Source of the DNA: RYN-133 sp963754285
GTDB taxonomy: Bacteria > Actinomycetota > Actinomycetes > Mycobacteriales > Jatrophihabitantaceae
DNA length: 64,000 nt
Assembly: GCA_963754285.1 (NCBI GenBank)
Contig: CAVWFN010000002.1
Coordinates: forward strand, 248,001 to 312,000
Direction of reading: 5' to 3'
Shown here: positions 36,697-45,909 of the stretch, piece by piece
Position numbering within the stretch: the first letter of the stretch is position 1
Layout of the letters: each line of letters begins with the position of its first letter
Notes under the pieces: generated by a model
Database searches by the model: none
Told to the model about the DNA's origin: nothing
What the model saw: the letters and a program-made list of their open reading frames with translations, nothing else
Made by a program: the position numbers and the translations under genes

Positions 36697-37536
36697 ATGA
36701 TGCCGTCGACCCGAATCGCACTCGCGGACGGCGCGACGCTGTGGGCGACGACCTCTGGTGACGGTCCGCCGGTGGTGTTGTGTCACGGCGGGCCTGGTCT
36801 GTGGGATTACCTCGAGCCGCTCGCGTCGCTGCTCGATGATCAGTTCACCGTCGTCCGGTTCGATCAACGCGGGTGCGGACGCTCGACCGGCACCGGACCG
36901 TTCACCATCGCGCAGGCCGTCGACGACCTCGAACAAATTCGCGCCGCGTTCGGCTTCGACCGCTGGGCCGTTGTCGGCCACTCCTGGGGCGCCGAGCTCG
37001 CACTGCGCTACGCGGCGCGCTACCTCGACCGCACCACCGGCGTCGGCTATCTGAGCGGCATCGGCGCCGGCGACGACTACCGGGTCCCGTACGCCGCCGA
37101 GCGCGAGCGCCGCCTGGGCGAGGATCTCCCCCGCTGGACCGAACTCAGCGCGCGTATTCGAACACCCGAGGAGGAGCACGAGTGGTGCGTGCTGCAGTGG
37201 CGTCCCGACTTCTCCCCCGGACCGGCGGCGGCCGAGCACGCCGAGGCGCTCTGGCAGACGCGCCCACCGGACGCCGAGGTCAACACTGCAGCCAACCGCG
37301 AGTTGTGGGCTGATCGACCAACCGAAGATCTACTGGTCGTTGCCGAAGCCGTCGCGTGTCCGGTCTTGATGTTGTGCGGTAATGACGATCCTCGTCCGTG
37401 GCGCGTTACGGATCCGCTGCTCGAGGCACTCCCCAACGTGCGGCGGGTCGTGCTCGATGGTGCCGGTCATGCCACCTGGGCCGAGCAACCCGCCGCGACA
37501 CGGCAGTTGCTCCTCGAGCTACTCAGCGACCGTTGA
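36697..37536 (+). CDS. Alpha/beta hydrolase, proline iminopeptidase-like
   Basis: A 279-aa S33-type hydrolase. Oxyanion loop 'VVLCHGGPGLWDYL', strand 4 'FTVVRFDQRGCGRSTG', nucleophile 'VVGHSWGAELALRYA', acid in 'LMLCGNDDPRPW' and His in 'LDGAGHATWAEQP'. The HGGPG motif is characteristic of prolyl iminopeptidases and related aminopeptidases. Ends overlap the convergent sigma factor gene by 18 bases. The 138 bases upstream show no clear operator. Confidence 0.85.
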   Translation: MMPSTRIALADGATLWATTSGDGPPVVLCHGGPGLWDYLEPLASLLDDQFTVVRFDQRGCGRSTGTGPFTIAQAVDDLEQIRAAFGFDRWAVVGHSWGAELALRYAARYLDRTTGVGYLSGIGAGDDYRVPYAAERERRLGEDLPRWTELSARIRTPEEEHEWCVLQWRPDFSPGPAAAEHAEALWQTRPPDAEVNTAANRELWADRPTEDLLVVAEAVACPVLMLCGNDDPRPWRVTDPLLEALPNVRRVVLDGAGHATWAEQPAATRQLLLELLSDR

Positions 37537-38676
37537 TCGCAGCCGCTCGTTCAGCCGCGCTGCCTGCCGGGTCAGATGGTCACGCTCGGCGACATTCGTC
37601 GCGGCGCGGGCAGCCTGCCGGTACAGCCGCGCTGCGTGTTCGATTTCGCCGGACCGCTCCCGCAGGTAGGCCTCGACGGCGCTGTGCCGCGGGACGGACG
37701 GATCGATCGCAGCCAGCGCCGCAAGACCGGCCCGTGCCCCGTCGGCCTCGCCGATCGCCACAGCGCGGTTCAGTCGCACGACCGGGTTGTCAGTGATCCT
37801 GTTCAATTCGTCGTACCACTCGACGATCTGCACCCAGTCCGTCTCGTCGACCGTCTGCGCATCGGCGTGCAGCGCGGCGATGGCGGCCTGCGCCTGATAC
37901 TCACCCAGGCGATCACGAGCCAACGCCGTCTGCAGGATCTCGACGCCCTCGCCGATCAACGTCGTGTCCCAGCACGATCGGTCCTGGTTCGCGAGCGGGA
38001 CGAGCGCACCCGACGGTGTTGTGCGCGCCGCACGTCGCGCATGGTGCAGCAGCATCAGTGCGAGCAACCCCGACACCTCGGGGTCGTCGGTCAGCGATGA
38101 CACCTGCCTGGTCAAACGGATCGCCTCGTCGGCAAGGTCGACCTCGCCGGTGTAGCCCTCGTTGAACACGAGATAGAGCACGCGCAGCACGGTCGGCAGA
38201 TCGCCGGGCTCGTCGAGGCGCACGCCCGCGACGGTGCGCTTCGCACGACTGATCCGTTGGGCCATCGTCGCCTCGGGCACGAGGTAGGCCTGCGCGATCT
38301 GTCGCGTCGTCAATCCGCCCACGGCGCGCAAGGTGAGTGCCACGGCCGACGACGGCGTGAGCGACGGGTGCGCACACAAGAAGTAGAGCGGCAGCGTGTC
38401 GCCGACGTCGTCGACCGGCCCGGGCGCCGGTTCCGCAGCGACCCGTTCCTCCCTGGCCTGCCGCGACGTATCAGCGCGGACGATGTCGAGGAACTTGCGC
38501 CACGCGACGGTGATCAACCAGCCCTTCGCGTCGACGGGAGGGTCGTGGTCCCAGCTCGCGAGTGCCTGCACAAGCGCGTCCTGCACCGCGTCCTCGGCCG
38601 CCGCGAAGTCGGCTCCACGACGGACGAGGACGCCGGTGACCGCAGGAATCAGGCTCCTCAGCTGGGATTCGTCCAC
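37519..38676 (-). CDS. ECF sigma factor with DUF6596 C-terminus
   Basis: A 385-aa sigma factor. Region 2 is 'VTGVLVRRGADFAAAEDAVQDALVQALASW', region 4 'LTLRAVGGLTTRQIAQAYLVPEATMAQRISRAKRTV', and residues 185-385 form a TPR-like helical extension (DUF6596) with 'VLYLVFNEGYTG' and 'WVQIVEWYDELNRITDNPVVRLNRAVA'. This class has no anti-sigma factor and is encoded with a DGPF/YCII protein, as here. The GTG start lies 19 bases inside the end of that gene, giving tight coupling. Confidence 0.88.
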   Translation of the reverse strand: MDESQLRSLIPAVTGVLVRRGADFAAAEDAVQDALVQALASWDHDPPVDAKGWLITVAWRKFLDIVRADTSRQAREERVAAEPAPGPVDDVGDTLPLYFLCAHPSLTPSSAVALTLRAVGGLTTRQIAQAYLVPEATMAQRISRAKRTVAGVRLDEPGDLPTVLRVLYLVFNEGYTGEVDLADEAIRLTRQVSSLTDDPEVSGLLALMLLHHARRAARTTPSGALVPLANQDRSCWDTTLIGEGVEILQTALARDRLGEYQAQAAIAALHADAQTVDETDWVQIVEWYDELNRITDNPVVRLNRAVAIGEADGARAGLAALAAIDPSVPRHSAVEAYLRERSGEIEHAARLYRQAARAATNVAERDHLTRQAARLNERLRSTVAE

Positions 38677-39083
38677 TGCTCGCCGTTCGGCATGTCGTTG
38701 AGGAACGGACGCACCTCGAGCCATTCGTAGATCGGCTTACCACCCTGCCCGGGCGCGGCCGACAATTCGCCGGCGAGTTCGAGCGCGCGCTCCTGGCTGT
38801 CGACGTCGATCACCATCCACCCGGCGATCAGATCCTTCGTCTCGGCGAACGGACCGTCGGTGACCGGCGGCTTGCCCTCGCCGTCGTAGCGGACGAAGGT
38901 TCCCTCGGGCGAGAGCGCCTGGCCGTCGACGAACTCCCCCGTGCCCTCGAGCCGGCTCGCGAAGTCCTGCATGAACTTGATGTGCGCGTCGACCTCGGCC
39001 GGCGTCCACTGATCCATCGGCTCGAAGGGGATGAACGGCGCCGGTCCGCCGCGGTAATGCTTGAGCAACAGGTACTTGGCCAT
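38658..39083 (-). CDS. YCII-related DGPF-domain protein
   Basis: A 141-aa protein. 'AKYLLLKHYRGGPAP' is the YCII-like strand and 'VTDGPFAETKDLIAGWMVIDV' carries the DGPF motif. Such proteins are the constant neighbours of DUF6596 ECF sigma factors and are thought to modulate or sense for them. AAGGAG precedes the ATG by 6 bases. The pair forms a two-gene operon. Confidence 0.88.
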   Translation of the reverse strand: MAKYLLLKHYRGGPAPFIPFEPMDQWTPAEVDAHIKFMQDFASRLEGTGEFVDGQALSPEGTFVRYDGEGKPPVTDGPFAETKDLIAGWMVIDVDSQERALELAGELSAAPGQGGKPIYEWLEVRPFLNDMPNGEQWTNPS

Positions 39084-39178
39084 CACGTTCTCCTTCGGTG
39101 TCGCGCGACCATTGTGGCCGCGTTCGCAGCGAGGACGAAGCCGCTCCCCCGTTCTCGACATTGCTGCGAGGACTTCTT

Positions 39179-39679
39179 TCAGAACCGGCGTACCCGCCAG
39201 ACCACATCACGCGCCGCGTTGCCCGAGGCGCTCGCCTCGACGCGCTCGACCACGAAGCCTGCACGGTCGTAGAACGCGCCCGCCCGCTCGTTGGCGGCGA
39301 AGTGTTCGATGTAGAGCCGATCGGCGTCCGCGGGCAGTTGTTCGGTGAGTGCGTCCAGCAGTCGTCGGCCGATCCCGCCGCCGCGACGGTGCGGATGCAC
39401 GTAGAGCTTGTAGACCACGTGCTCATCGCCGTTGCGGCCGCGTTGGCCCACGCCCACCAGCTGCCCGTCGGCGTCGGCCACGACGACCAGGCCGGCCTCG
39501 ACGGCTGCCGTCAGCTGCGCCTCGTTCCACCAGTCACGCACCTGCGCATCGGCCGCGTCCGCGCCGATGAGCGGTGCGTAGTGGGCGCGGATGTGCGCCT
39601 CGCCGAAGTCGCACATGCTCGCCACGTCGCCAGGCACCGCGGCACGCACGACCGGGTCTTTCGCGGCCGGGTCGGTCAC
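39179..39679 (-). CDS. GNAT N-acetyltransferase
   Basis: A 166-aa acetyltransferase. 'PVVRAAVPGDVASMCDFGEAHIRAHY' is the first strand-helix, and 'VVYKLYVHPHRRGGGIGRRLLDALTEQLP' is the acetyl-CoA pyrophosphate-binding motif. 'LYIEHFAANERAGAFYDRAGFVVE' closes the fold. The GTG start overlaps the upstream stop (GTGA). Substrate unknown. Confidence 0.87.
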   Translation of the reverse strand: MTDPAAKDPVVRAAVPGDVASMCDFGEAHIRAHYAPLIGADAADAQVRDWWNEAQLTAAVEAGLVVVADADGQLVGVGQRGRNGDEHVVYKLYVHPHRRGGGIGRRLLDALTEQLPADADRLYIEHFAANERAGAFYDRAGFVVERVEASASGNAARDVVWRVRRF

Positions 39680-40197
39680 GTCGCGAACGTGAATCGCGTG
39701 CAGTCGGACGGGAACGAGAACCACGCCAACGCACTCGCCGGGGTGATGACCCGCAGTCCGCCGCCGGTGTCGTCCGACCACGCATCAGGTTCGGGCGCAT
39801 AGTCGGGGTGGTATTTGCCGAATGCTTCGGAGATTTTCCGTCCGAGCCCGTCCGCGTCGGCTCTCGTCGCGTGCGACTCCCCCTCGACGATCACGACCTC
39901 GGCGCCGCTCTCGAGCGTGAGCGTGCACGCCGGGTTGTGCTCGAGGTTGCGGGCGTGCCGCGTCGTCGGTGCCCCGTCGTAGTAGAACCGGCCTTCGACC
40001 CACACCCCCCAGCGCGGAACCGAATGCGGTCTGCCGTCGGGACGCACTGATGCGAGCCAGTAGTACCTCGAGGCCACCAGCCGGGCCTCGACATCCGTCC
40101 ACGACAACGCGCCGTCGACGGAATCCGGAATGCCGTAGCCGTCGGGCATGGCCGGACGCGACACGGCGGGCTCTGCGGCGCTCGACGGATTCGTCAT
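39676..40197 (-). CDS. Pyridoxamine 5'-phosphate oxidase-family protein
   Basis: A 173-aa split-barrel flavin-binding protein. 'YYWLASVRPDGRPHSVPRWGVWVEGRFYYDGAPTTRHARNLEHNPACTLTLESG' is the PNPOx-like barrel seen in F420/FMN-binding actinobacterial proteins. The family includes F420-dependent reductases and haem oxygenases, so the exact role is open. First gene of a two-gene operon with the GNAT gene. The upstream 153 bases contain no recognised element. Confidence 0.82.
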   Translation of the reverse strand: MTNPSSAAEPAVSRPAMPDGYGIPDSVDGALSWTDVEARLVASRYYWLASVRPDGRPHSVPRWGVWVEGRFYYDGAPTTRHARNLEHNPACTLTLESGAEVVIVEGESHATRADADGLGRKISEAFGKYHPDYAPEPDAWSDDTGGGLRVITPASALAWFSFPSDCTRFTFAT

Positions 40198-40350
40198 CGC
40201 CCGACCGTAGCCGTTCTCAGCCGTAATTCATCGAGCAATTCGTGAGCGCATGCGGCAATGTCGATCAGCTCGTCCTCCGCTCAACCCGGTTCGGCGCACA
40301 ACGTGCGAGCACAACGAAGGAATCCTGATCGCTCACGCGTCCAAGATCGC

Positions 40351-40914
40351 CTAACCGTGCAGCAGCGCGGCGCCGCGGGGCGAGATCCGGTAGCCGATCT
40401 TCAGCGACTCGGTCAGGCCGAGCTCCTTCAGCTTGCGCACGTCGCGCTTGAAACTCAGGGTGTCCCGCCCGAGGGACGCGGCAAGATCCGGCGCGCGACG
40501 TTCGGGATTGGCCTCGATGAGCGCGAGCACCTGCCGCGTCCACGGCCCGTTGGTCGCCGCGCGGTCGAGGCGATCGAGCCGAGCGTGCAGGGCCGCTCGC
40601 GCGGCCTCGTCGAGGTCGTCCTCACCGCGCAGGGCGACACGCGGATCGGCGCCCGCGAAACGCACGCCGATGCGCCAGATTGGTGCCGGCTCCTTGCTCG
40701 CCATCAGCTTCAGCAGCTGTTCGCGCGACGCCCCGGCACGCTCGGCATCAGCCTTCGTAATCGTGCGGACCCGTTCGAGCGAGGTCACCTCGACGAGGCC
40801 GACCGACGTGCGCATCTTCGTACCGACGAGCACCCGCGGACGGTCCCAGCGGCGAAACGCCAGATCGATCTCGCCGTCGCGGATGCGGGCGAGATCGACG
40901 GGGCGGATCAGCAT
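40351..40914 (-). CDS. Hypothetical ASCH/PUA-like protein with C-terminal HTH
   Basis: A 187-aa protein. Residues 1-60 ('IRPVDLARIRDGEIDLAFRRWDRPRVLVGTKMRTSVGLVEV' and 'ITKADAERAG') resemble an ASCH/PUA-type RNA-binding beta domain. The C-terminal 70 residues read 'WTRQVLALIEANPERRAPDLAASLGRDTLSFKRDVRKLKELGLTESLKIGYRISPRG', a winged-helix arrangement. The combination would suit an RNA- or DNA-linked regulator. No family name can be given with certainty. 4 bases downstream of the EamA gene stop in the same direction. Confidence 0.65.
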   Translation of the reverse strand: MLIRPVDLARIRDGEIDLAFRRWDRPRVLVGTKMRTSVGLVEVTSLERVRTITKADAERAGASREQLLKLMASKEPAPIWRIGVRFAGADPRVALRGEDDLDEAARAALHARLDRLDRAATNGPWTRQVLALIEANPERRAPDLAASLGRDTLSFKRDVRKLKELGLTESLKIGYRISPRGAALLHG

Positions 40915-40918
40915 GCGG

Positions 40919-41884
40919 TCAAGCTTGCACCAGCTCGGGTTCGGGCGCGGCGGCGATCACCGCCGAATCGTCGGCGCGCACGACGGCGATGCCGATGAGC
41001 ACGGCGACTCCCCCGACGAGTTGCAACGCACCGGGCTGCTGTCCGAGCAACACCCAGGCGATGAGGACGGCGAACAGCACCTCGGTGAGCCCGACGAACG
41101 ACGCCACTCGCGCACCGAGCAGACGGGTGGCAGCGATGCCTGCGGCGTAGGCGATGGCGGCTGCGACCAGCGACAACCCGATCACCGGGACGACCCAGCT
41201 CACGTGCGCGTGCAGCAGGTCGACGTCACTTGTCTCGACGTGGAACGGCAGCACTCGTGCAACGTCGAGCACGACCAGCGTGACCGCACCGACCACCATC
41301 GCGGCCCAGGCCAGTGCGATCGGCGGCAGCGCGTCCTCGTCCTTCGACGAGATCACGAAGTATGTCGCGAGGCCTGTGGCGGCCAGTAGCCCCCACAGCA
41401 CGCCCACCGGGTCGATGCCGCCGGTCGTCGGGTTCAGCACGAGCACCAGTCCGGCCAGCGCGGCCACTCCCCCGATGACGGTGAGCCGTCGCGGCCGCTG
41501 TCCGTGCCGCAACCACAAGAACGCGACGATCAGCAGGATGCCTGAGTACTCGAGCAGCAGCGCCACGCCGACGTCCAGATGTTGCACGGCGTTGAAGAAG
41601 GCCAACTGGCACATCGCGACGGCGACGAAGCCGAACGCGAAGATCGAGCGCGCGGCGGCGCGGACCTCGTGCCAACGCCCCCGCAGCGCCCGCACCGCCG
41701 GTACGGTCAGCAGCACGGCGGCGATGACGATGCGGAACGTCACGACCGCACCCGGAGTCCAGCCGGTGGCCATGAGCGAGTCTGCGAAGGTGCCCGACGT
41801 GCCGAAGGTGGCAGCCGACAACAGCGCGAGACCGAGTCCTAGCGCGCCGTGCGACCCGTCACGAGTCATACGCGTTACGCTCAT
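40919..41884 (-). CDS. EamA/DMT-family transporter
   Basis: A 321-aa protein with ten predicted membrane helices in two EamA repeats: first 'LGLGLALLSAATFGTSGTFADSL' with 'FNAVQHLDVGVALLLEYSGILLIVAFLWL', second 'VLWGLLAATGLATYFVISSKDE' with 'ATRLLGARVASFVGLTEVLFAVLIAWVLLGQ'. Drug/metabolite exporters of this type move amino acids or small metabolites. ATG 41884 chosen; an in-frame GTG 41893 also exists. Divergent from an ABATE/CGNR regulator 38 bases away, a common pairing. Confidence 0.87.
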   Translation of the reverse strand: MSVTRMTRDGSHGALGLGLALLSAATFGTSGTFADSLMATGWTPGAVVTFRIVIAAVLLTVPAVRALRGRWHEVRAAARSIFAFGFVAVAMCQLAFFNAVQHLDVGVALLLEYSGILLIVAFLWLRHGQRPRRLTVIGGVAALAGLVLVLNPTTGGIDPVGVLWGLLAATGLATYFVISSKDEDALPPIALAWAAMVVGAVTLVVLDVARVLPFHVETSDVDLLHAHVSWVVPVIGLSLVAAAIAYAAGIAATRLLGARVASFVGLTEVLFAVLIAWVLLGQQPGALQLVGGVAVLIGIAVVRADDSAVIAAAPEPELVQA

Positions 41885-41922
41885 GACATGCACGCTACTG
41901 ATCCCAGCGGTAAGGAGTCAAG

Positions 41923-42480
41923 TTGATTTTTACTCATGACACCGAAGTGGCGCTGAATGCGGCCGCCGCGCTGGTCAACAGCGGACACGACGGCGAGCAC
42001 CTGCCCGATTTCGCCGCCCTCGACAGCTTCGTCAGCGAGTGGGGCTGGACGGGCGAGCGCACCCACGACACCGCCGAACTGAGTGCCGTCCACGCGCTGC
42101 GGCCCCGCCTGCAGGCGCTCTGGTCGGCCGGTGAGGACGAGGCGGTCGCGCAGGTCAACGCGATGTTGCGCGAAGCCGACGCACTCCCCCAGCTGCTCAA
42201 GCACGATCAGTGGGACTACCACCTGCACGCGACGCCGTCCGATGCCGGTCTCGACGTGCGGATGATGGTCGAGGCAGCCATGGCCTTCGTCGACGTCATC
42301 CGGATGAAGGAACTCGACCGGCTTCGGGTCTGTGCCGCCGACGACTGCCAAGACGTGCTCGTCGACCTGTCGAAGAACCGGTCTCGACGCTTCTGCGACT
42401 CCGGCTGTGGAAACCGGATGAATGTCGCCGCCTACAGAGCCCGCCAAGCCGACCGGCAAGCCGGCCGCGCCGCCGGATGA
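41923..42480 (+). CDS. ABATE/CGNR zinc-finger regulator
   Basis: A 185-aa protein of the ABATE N-terminus plus CGNR zinc-finger class, taken to be transcription factors. 'FTHDTEVALNAAAALVNSG' is the ABATE start, and 'LRVCAADDCQDVLVDLSKNRSRRFCDSGCGNRMNVAAYRARQ' is the finger with its CGNR motif (residues ~139-178). The TTG start is well placed 5 bases after AAGGAG (41910-41916). Divergent to an EamA exporter and likely its regulator. The stop overlaps the next ATG (ATGA). Confidence 0.87.
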   Translation: MIFTHDTEVALNAAAALVNSGHDGEHLPDFAALDSFVSEWGWTGERTHDTAELSAVHALRPRLQALWSAGEDEAVAQVNAMLREADALPQLLKHDQWDYHLHATPSDAGLDVRMMVEAAMAFVDVIRMKELDRLRVCAADDCQDVLVDLSKNRSRRFCDSGCGNRMNVAAYRARQADRQAGRAAG

Positions 42481-43031
42481 CGGCCCGGCTGATCCTGCTC
42501 AACGGACCGCCCGGCATCGGCAAGTCGACGCTGGCGCAGCGGTTCGTCGACGACCACCCGCTCGCGCTCAATCTCGACCTCGACTCGGTGCGCCGCATGC
42601 TCGGCCGCTGGAGCGAGCAACCGATCGACGCCGGCCTGCTCGCGCGCGCGATGACTCTCGAGATGGCGCGGGTGCACCTGCGCGGCGGCCACGACGTGAT
42701 CGTGCCCCAGTATCTCGGCCGTCCGCAATTCATCGCGCAGGCCGAGCAGGTGGCCGACGACGTGGGTGCCCGGTTCCTCGAGTTCGTGCTCATGGACGGC
42801 CGCGACAACGCAGTCCAGCGTTTTCAGCGCCGCACTGCCGGTGCCACGACGACGGCCCACATCGAGGCCGGTGCCCTGATGGACCAGTTCGGCGGTCAGC
42901 TTGCGCTCGAGGCGATGTACGACCGGTTGCTCCTGCTGCTCTCGCACCGCCCGGCCGCGACCGTGATCCAGTCGAGGGACGGACAGGCCGAGGCCGTCTA
43001 TGCCGAGCTTCGCCGACTGGTCGATGCGTAA
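42477..43031 (+). CDS. AAA-family P-loop kinase-like protein
   Basis: A 184-aa nucleotide-binding protein. The P-loop 'LILLNGPPGIGKSTLAQRFVDDHPLALNLDLDSVRRMLG' is at residues 5-43, and 'GHDVIVPQYLGRPQFIAQAEQVADDVGARFLEFVL' is a lid/substrate region like that of small-molecule or antibiotic kinases (ZTL/AAA_33 group). Substrate unknown. It starts at the ATGA overlap with the ABATE gene and ends 9 bases before sppA, so it sits in one transcription unit with both. Confidence 0.8.
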   Translation: MTARLILLNGPPGIGKSTLAQRFVDDHPLALNLDLDSVRRMLGRWSEQPIDAGLLARAMTLEMARVHLRGGHDVIVPQYLGRPQFIAQAEQVADDVGARFLEFVLMDGRDNAVQRFQRRTAGATTTAHIEAGALMDQFGGQLALEAMYDRLLLLLSHRPAATVIQSRDGQAEAVYAELRRLVDA

Positions 43032-43040
43032 CTTGGACAC

Positions 43041-44666
43041 ATGACCGGCTTGCCAGGACGTCCCGCCAAGTTGCTGCTCGAAATCGACCTCACGCACGTG
43101 CCCGTCGACCTCGATCCGGACGACACGCTCGGACGGTTGCGCGCCCGCAACGCGCATCAGCTGCGTCCGATCCTGCGCGCGCTGCACGAGGCCGGGAAGG
43201 ATCCCCGCGTTGTCGGGCTCGTCGCGCGGCTCGGCGGCACCCTGCCGTGGGCCGCCATGCAAGAACTGCGTCGCGGCGTCGAGGCCTTCGACAAGCCGAA
43301 GGTGGCCTGGGCCGAAAGTCTCGGCGACGAGTCGGGCGACATGACGGCCTACGTGCTCGCCACGGCCTTCGACGAGATCTGGTTGCAGCCCGGTGGCGGG
43401 CTGGGCCTGCTCGGCGTCGCGACCGAGACGACGTTCCTGCGCGGCGTGCTCGACAAGCTCGGCATCGAGCCGCAGCTCGAACAGCGCTACGAATACAAGA
43501 ACGCCGCCGACCGCATCATGCGCACCGAGTTCACCGACGCACATCGCGAGGCGTCCGATCGTCTCGTCCAGTCGATCTTCGACGACGCGGTCGCCACGGT
43601 TGCGTCCGGCCGCGGTCTTGATGTCGCCCGGGTGCGCGAGCTGATCGACACCGGTCCGCGCTCGGCCGTCGAGGCCCGCGAGGTGGGGCTGGTCGACCAC
43701 CTCGGCTACCGCGACCAGGTCTACGCAGCTGCCCGATCCCGCGCGGGCAAGGACGCCGAGCTGCTCTTCGCCGACCGCTGGCGCCCGCGCGCCAAGCCCA
43801 CCTTGCCGAAACGGCACAAGGGTCACGTCGCCCTGGTCCGCGCGCACGGCGCGATCGTTTCCGGGCGCTCGCGGCGCGGAGTCATGGGCAGCCAGATCGG
43901 CAGTGACTCCATCGCCGCAGCCCTGCGTGCAGTGCTCGCGAATGACGACGCCCGGGCCCTCCTGCTGCACATCGACTCGCCCGGCGGGTCAGCGGTCGCG
44001 TCCGAGACGATGTGGCGCGAGGTGTGCCGGGTCCGCGATGCCGGCAAGCCGGTGATCGTCTCGATGGGCACGGCTGCCGCGTCCGGCGGCTACTACATCG
44101 CATGCCCCGCCGATGTCATCGTCGCGCTGCCTGCGACGCTCACGGGCTCGATCGGCGTGTTCGGCGGCAAGGTCGTGGTCAGCGAACTGCTCGACCGCAT
44201 CGGTGCCGGCACAGGAAGCGTGGCGCACGGCGAGCGTGCCCGGATGTTCTCGTCGCGGCGCGGGTTCGACGACGGCGAACGTGAGCGCATCTCGGCCGCG
44301 ATCGACGCGATCTACAACGACTTCGTCGCCAAGGTCGCCGAGGGACGACACCGCAGTTTCGACGAGATCCACGCCATCGCGCGAGGCCGGGTATGGACCG
44401 GGACGGACGCGCTTGCGAACGGTCTCGTCGACGAGCTCGGCGGCCTACGCGACGCTGCGCGTATCGCCCGCGAGCGCGCCGGGCTGTCGGAGACCGCGCC
44501 GTTGCGGCACGCCTTGCACGTCCCGCTGCGGGCGCGGTTCGGTCGGCCGCGCAACAGCGACGATCCGCGAGCGCTGGCGCGGGCTGCAGCGCTGCCCGAC
44601 CTCGCCCACGCGCTCGATCTGCCGATCGGGGCGTCGCTGCGGATGCCCTCGCTGCGCGTGCGCTGA
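43041..44666 (+). CDS. sppA: Signal peptide peptidase SppA (S49, 67K type)
   Basis: A 541-aa tandem S49 protease, the length of the 67K form rather than the short 36K type. The general-base Lys is in 'EQRYEYKNAADRIMRTEF' near residue 150, and the nucleophile Ser in 'SMGTAAASGGYYIACPADVIVALPATLTGSIGV' near 350. 'LLLHIDSPGGSAVASETMWREV' is the oxyanion/substrate loop. It cleaves residual signal peptides at the membrane, although no strong N-terminal membrane anchor is visible here. Confidence 0.88.
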   Translation: MTGLPGRPAKLLLEIDLTHVPVDLDPDDTLGRLRARNAHQLRPILRALHEAGKDPRVVGLVARLGGTLPWAAMQELRRGVEAFDKPKVAWAESLGDESGDMTAYVLATAFDEIWLQPGGGLGLLGVATETTFLRGVLDKLGIEPQLEQRYEYKNAADRIMRTEFTDAHREASDRLVQSIFDDAVATVASGRGLDVARVRELIDTGPRSAVEAREVGLVDHLGYRDQVYAAARSRAGKDAELLFADRWRPRAKPTLPKRHKGHVALVRAHGAIVSGRSRRGVMGSQIGSDSIAAALRAVLANDDARALLLHIDSPGGSAVASETMWREVCRVRDAGKPVIVSMGTAAASGGYYIACPADVIVALPATLTGSIGVFGGKVVVSELLDRIGAGTGSVAHGERARMFSSRRGFDDGERERISAAIDAIYNDFVAKVAEGRHRSFDEIHAIARGRVWTGTDALANGLVDELGGLRDAARIARERAGLSETAPLRHALHVPLRARFGRPRNSDDPRALARAAALPDLAHALDLPIGASLRMPSLRVR

Positions 44667-44748
44667 GGTCGTACGGTCGACTCCACCGAATCTCGCCGTC
44701 GACCACGGGGCGCGCAGACGACTCCGCGGGCCGCTGCATAATCTCGCT

Positions 44749-45885
44749 GTGACCCTCGCGCTCGGTGCGTACCTGCGGCGTGCCGTTGCCGTCTCGCGGC
44801 GCGACGTGCTGGTGGCGCTCGGCGGGTTTGCCGCGGTCCGGGCATTGGTCCTGCTCAGTCTTACGGCGAGCGCTGACAGGATCGGCCGCAGCTCGTACGA
44901 GGTGCTGACCAAGTGGGACGCGCAGTGGTACGCCGGGATCGCCGAGCACGGCTACGGATTCGTCCGCACGATGCCGGACGGACGCGTGTTGAGCGACTAC
45001 GCGTTCTTCCCGCTGTTCCCGTGGACGGAGCGGCTGCTGGCCGGCGTCACCGGGCTTCCGGCCGTCGGCGCCGGTGTGCTCATCAGCGCGGTCGCGAGCC
45101 TGGCCGCGGCCGCGGGAATCTTCGTTGTCGCCGAACGGGTCATCGGGTCACACGCGGCTGTGGTCGCGACGATCCTGTGGGCTGTCGTGCCGATCGGCCT
45201 CGTCGAGTCGATGGCCTACAGCGAGGCACTGTTCACGGCACTCGCCGCGTGGGCGTTGTTCGCGACGCTCGACGAACGCTGGACGTCGGCGGCGGTGCTC
45301 GCCTGCGCCGCGGGGCTGACGCGACCGACCGGACTCGCCGTGGTGGTAGCCGTCTGCGCCGCGGCCGTCATCGCGTTTCGTCACAAGAGGGCCGACGGAG
45401 CGTCGCTGCTGCCTGTCCTGATCGCTCCCGTCGGGCTTCTCGGATACCTCGGCTGGGTCGGGTGGCAGCGCCACAGCATCACCGGGTACTTCGACGTGAC
45501 CAACGGCTGGGGCAACCATTTCGACGGTGGCCTGGCGTTAGCGCGATGGATCGGCAGTCGCCTCGAGGGCACCAGCCCGGTCACCGGCGTGCTGCTCATC
45601 GCTGGTCTCGTCGCACTGGCTGTTGCCGTGGGCGTGTGCATCCGGCAGGGCCAGCCGGCACCGTTGCTGATCTTCGTCGTCGTGATCGTCGCGCTCACGG
45701 TGGCGACGTCCGGCTACTTCGGCTCGCGGCCGCGCTACCTGTTGCCTGCGTTCCCGCTGCTGTTCCCGCTCGCGCAGTGGCTGGCTGCCCGGCGTGCCGC
45801 CGTGGTCACCGCAACGCTGACCGCCGCCGCGGTCGGCGCCGGCATCTGCGCTGCCGCGCTGTTCCTCGGCAACGGGCCGCCGTAG
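44749..45885 (+). CDS. Integral membrane mannosyltransferase, PIG-V-like
   Basis: A 378-aa protein with about ten hydrophobic helices. 'LTKWDAQWYAGIAEHGYGF' contains the conserved W-D-x-x-W-Y motif of the PIG-V/GT76-like family, and 'YAFFPLFPWTERLL' and 'YSEALFTALAAWAL' are the other signature segments. Such enzymes transfer mannose or another sugar from polyprenyl-phosphate donors on the outer face of the membrane. GTG start; 82 bases after sppA. Confidence 0.82.
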   Translation: MTLALGAYLRRAVAVSRRDVLVALGGFAAVRALVLLSLTASADRIGRSSYEVLTKWDAQWYAGIAEHGYGFVRTMPDGRVLSDYAFFPLFPWTERLLAGVTGLPAVGAGVLISAVASLAAAAGIFVVAERVIGSHAAVVATILWAVVPIGLVESMAYSEALFTALAAWALFATLDERWTSAAVLACAAGLTRPTGLAVVVAVCAAAVIAFRHKRADGASLLPVLIAPVGLLGYLGWVGWQRHSITGYFDVTNGWGNHFDGGLALARWIGSRLEGTSPVTGVLLIAGLVALAVAVGVCIRQGQPAPLLIFVVVIVALTVATSGYFGSRPRYLLPAFPLLFPLAQWLAARRAAVVTATLTAAAVGAGICAAALFLGNGPP

Positions 45886-45909
45886 CCGGCCGACCAGTGC
45901 CGCCAAGCC

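Noticed and set aside
42432..43970. A 512-aa minus-strand frame across the kinase and sppA genes
   Set aside because: It is antisense to two well-supported genes and has no recognisable domain.
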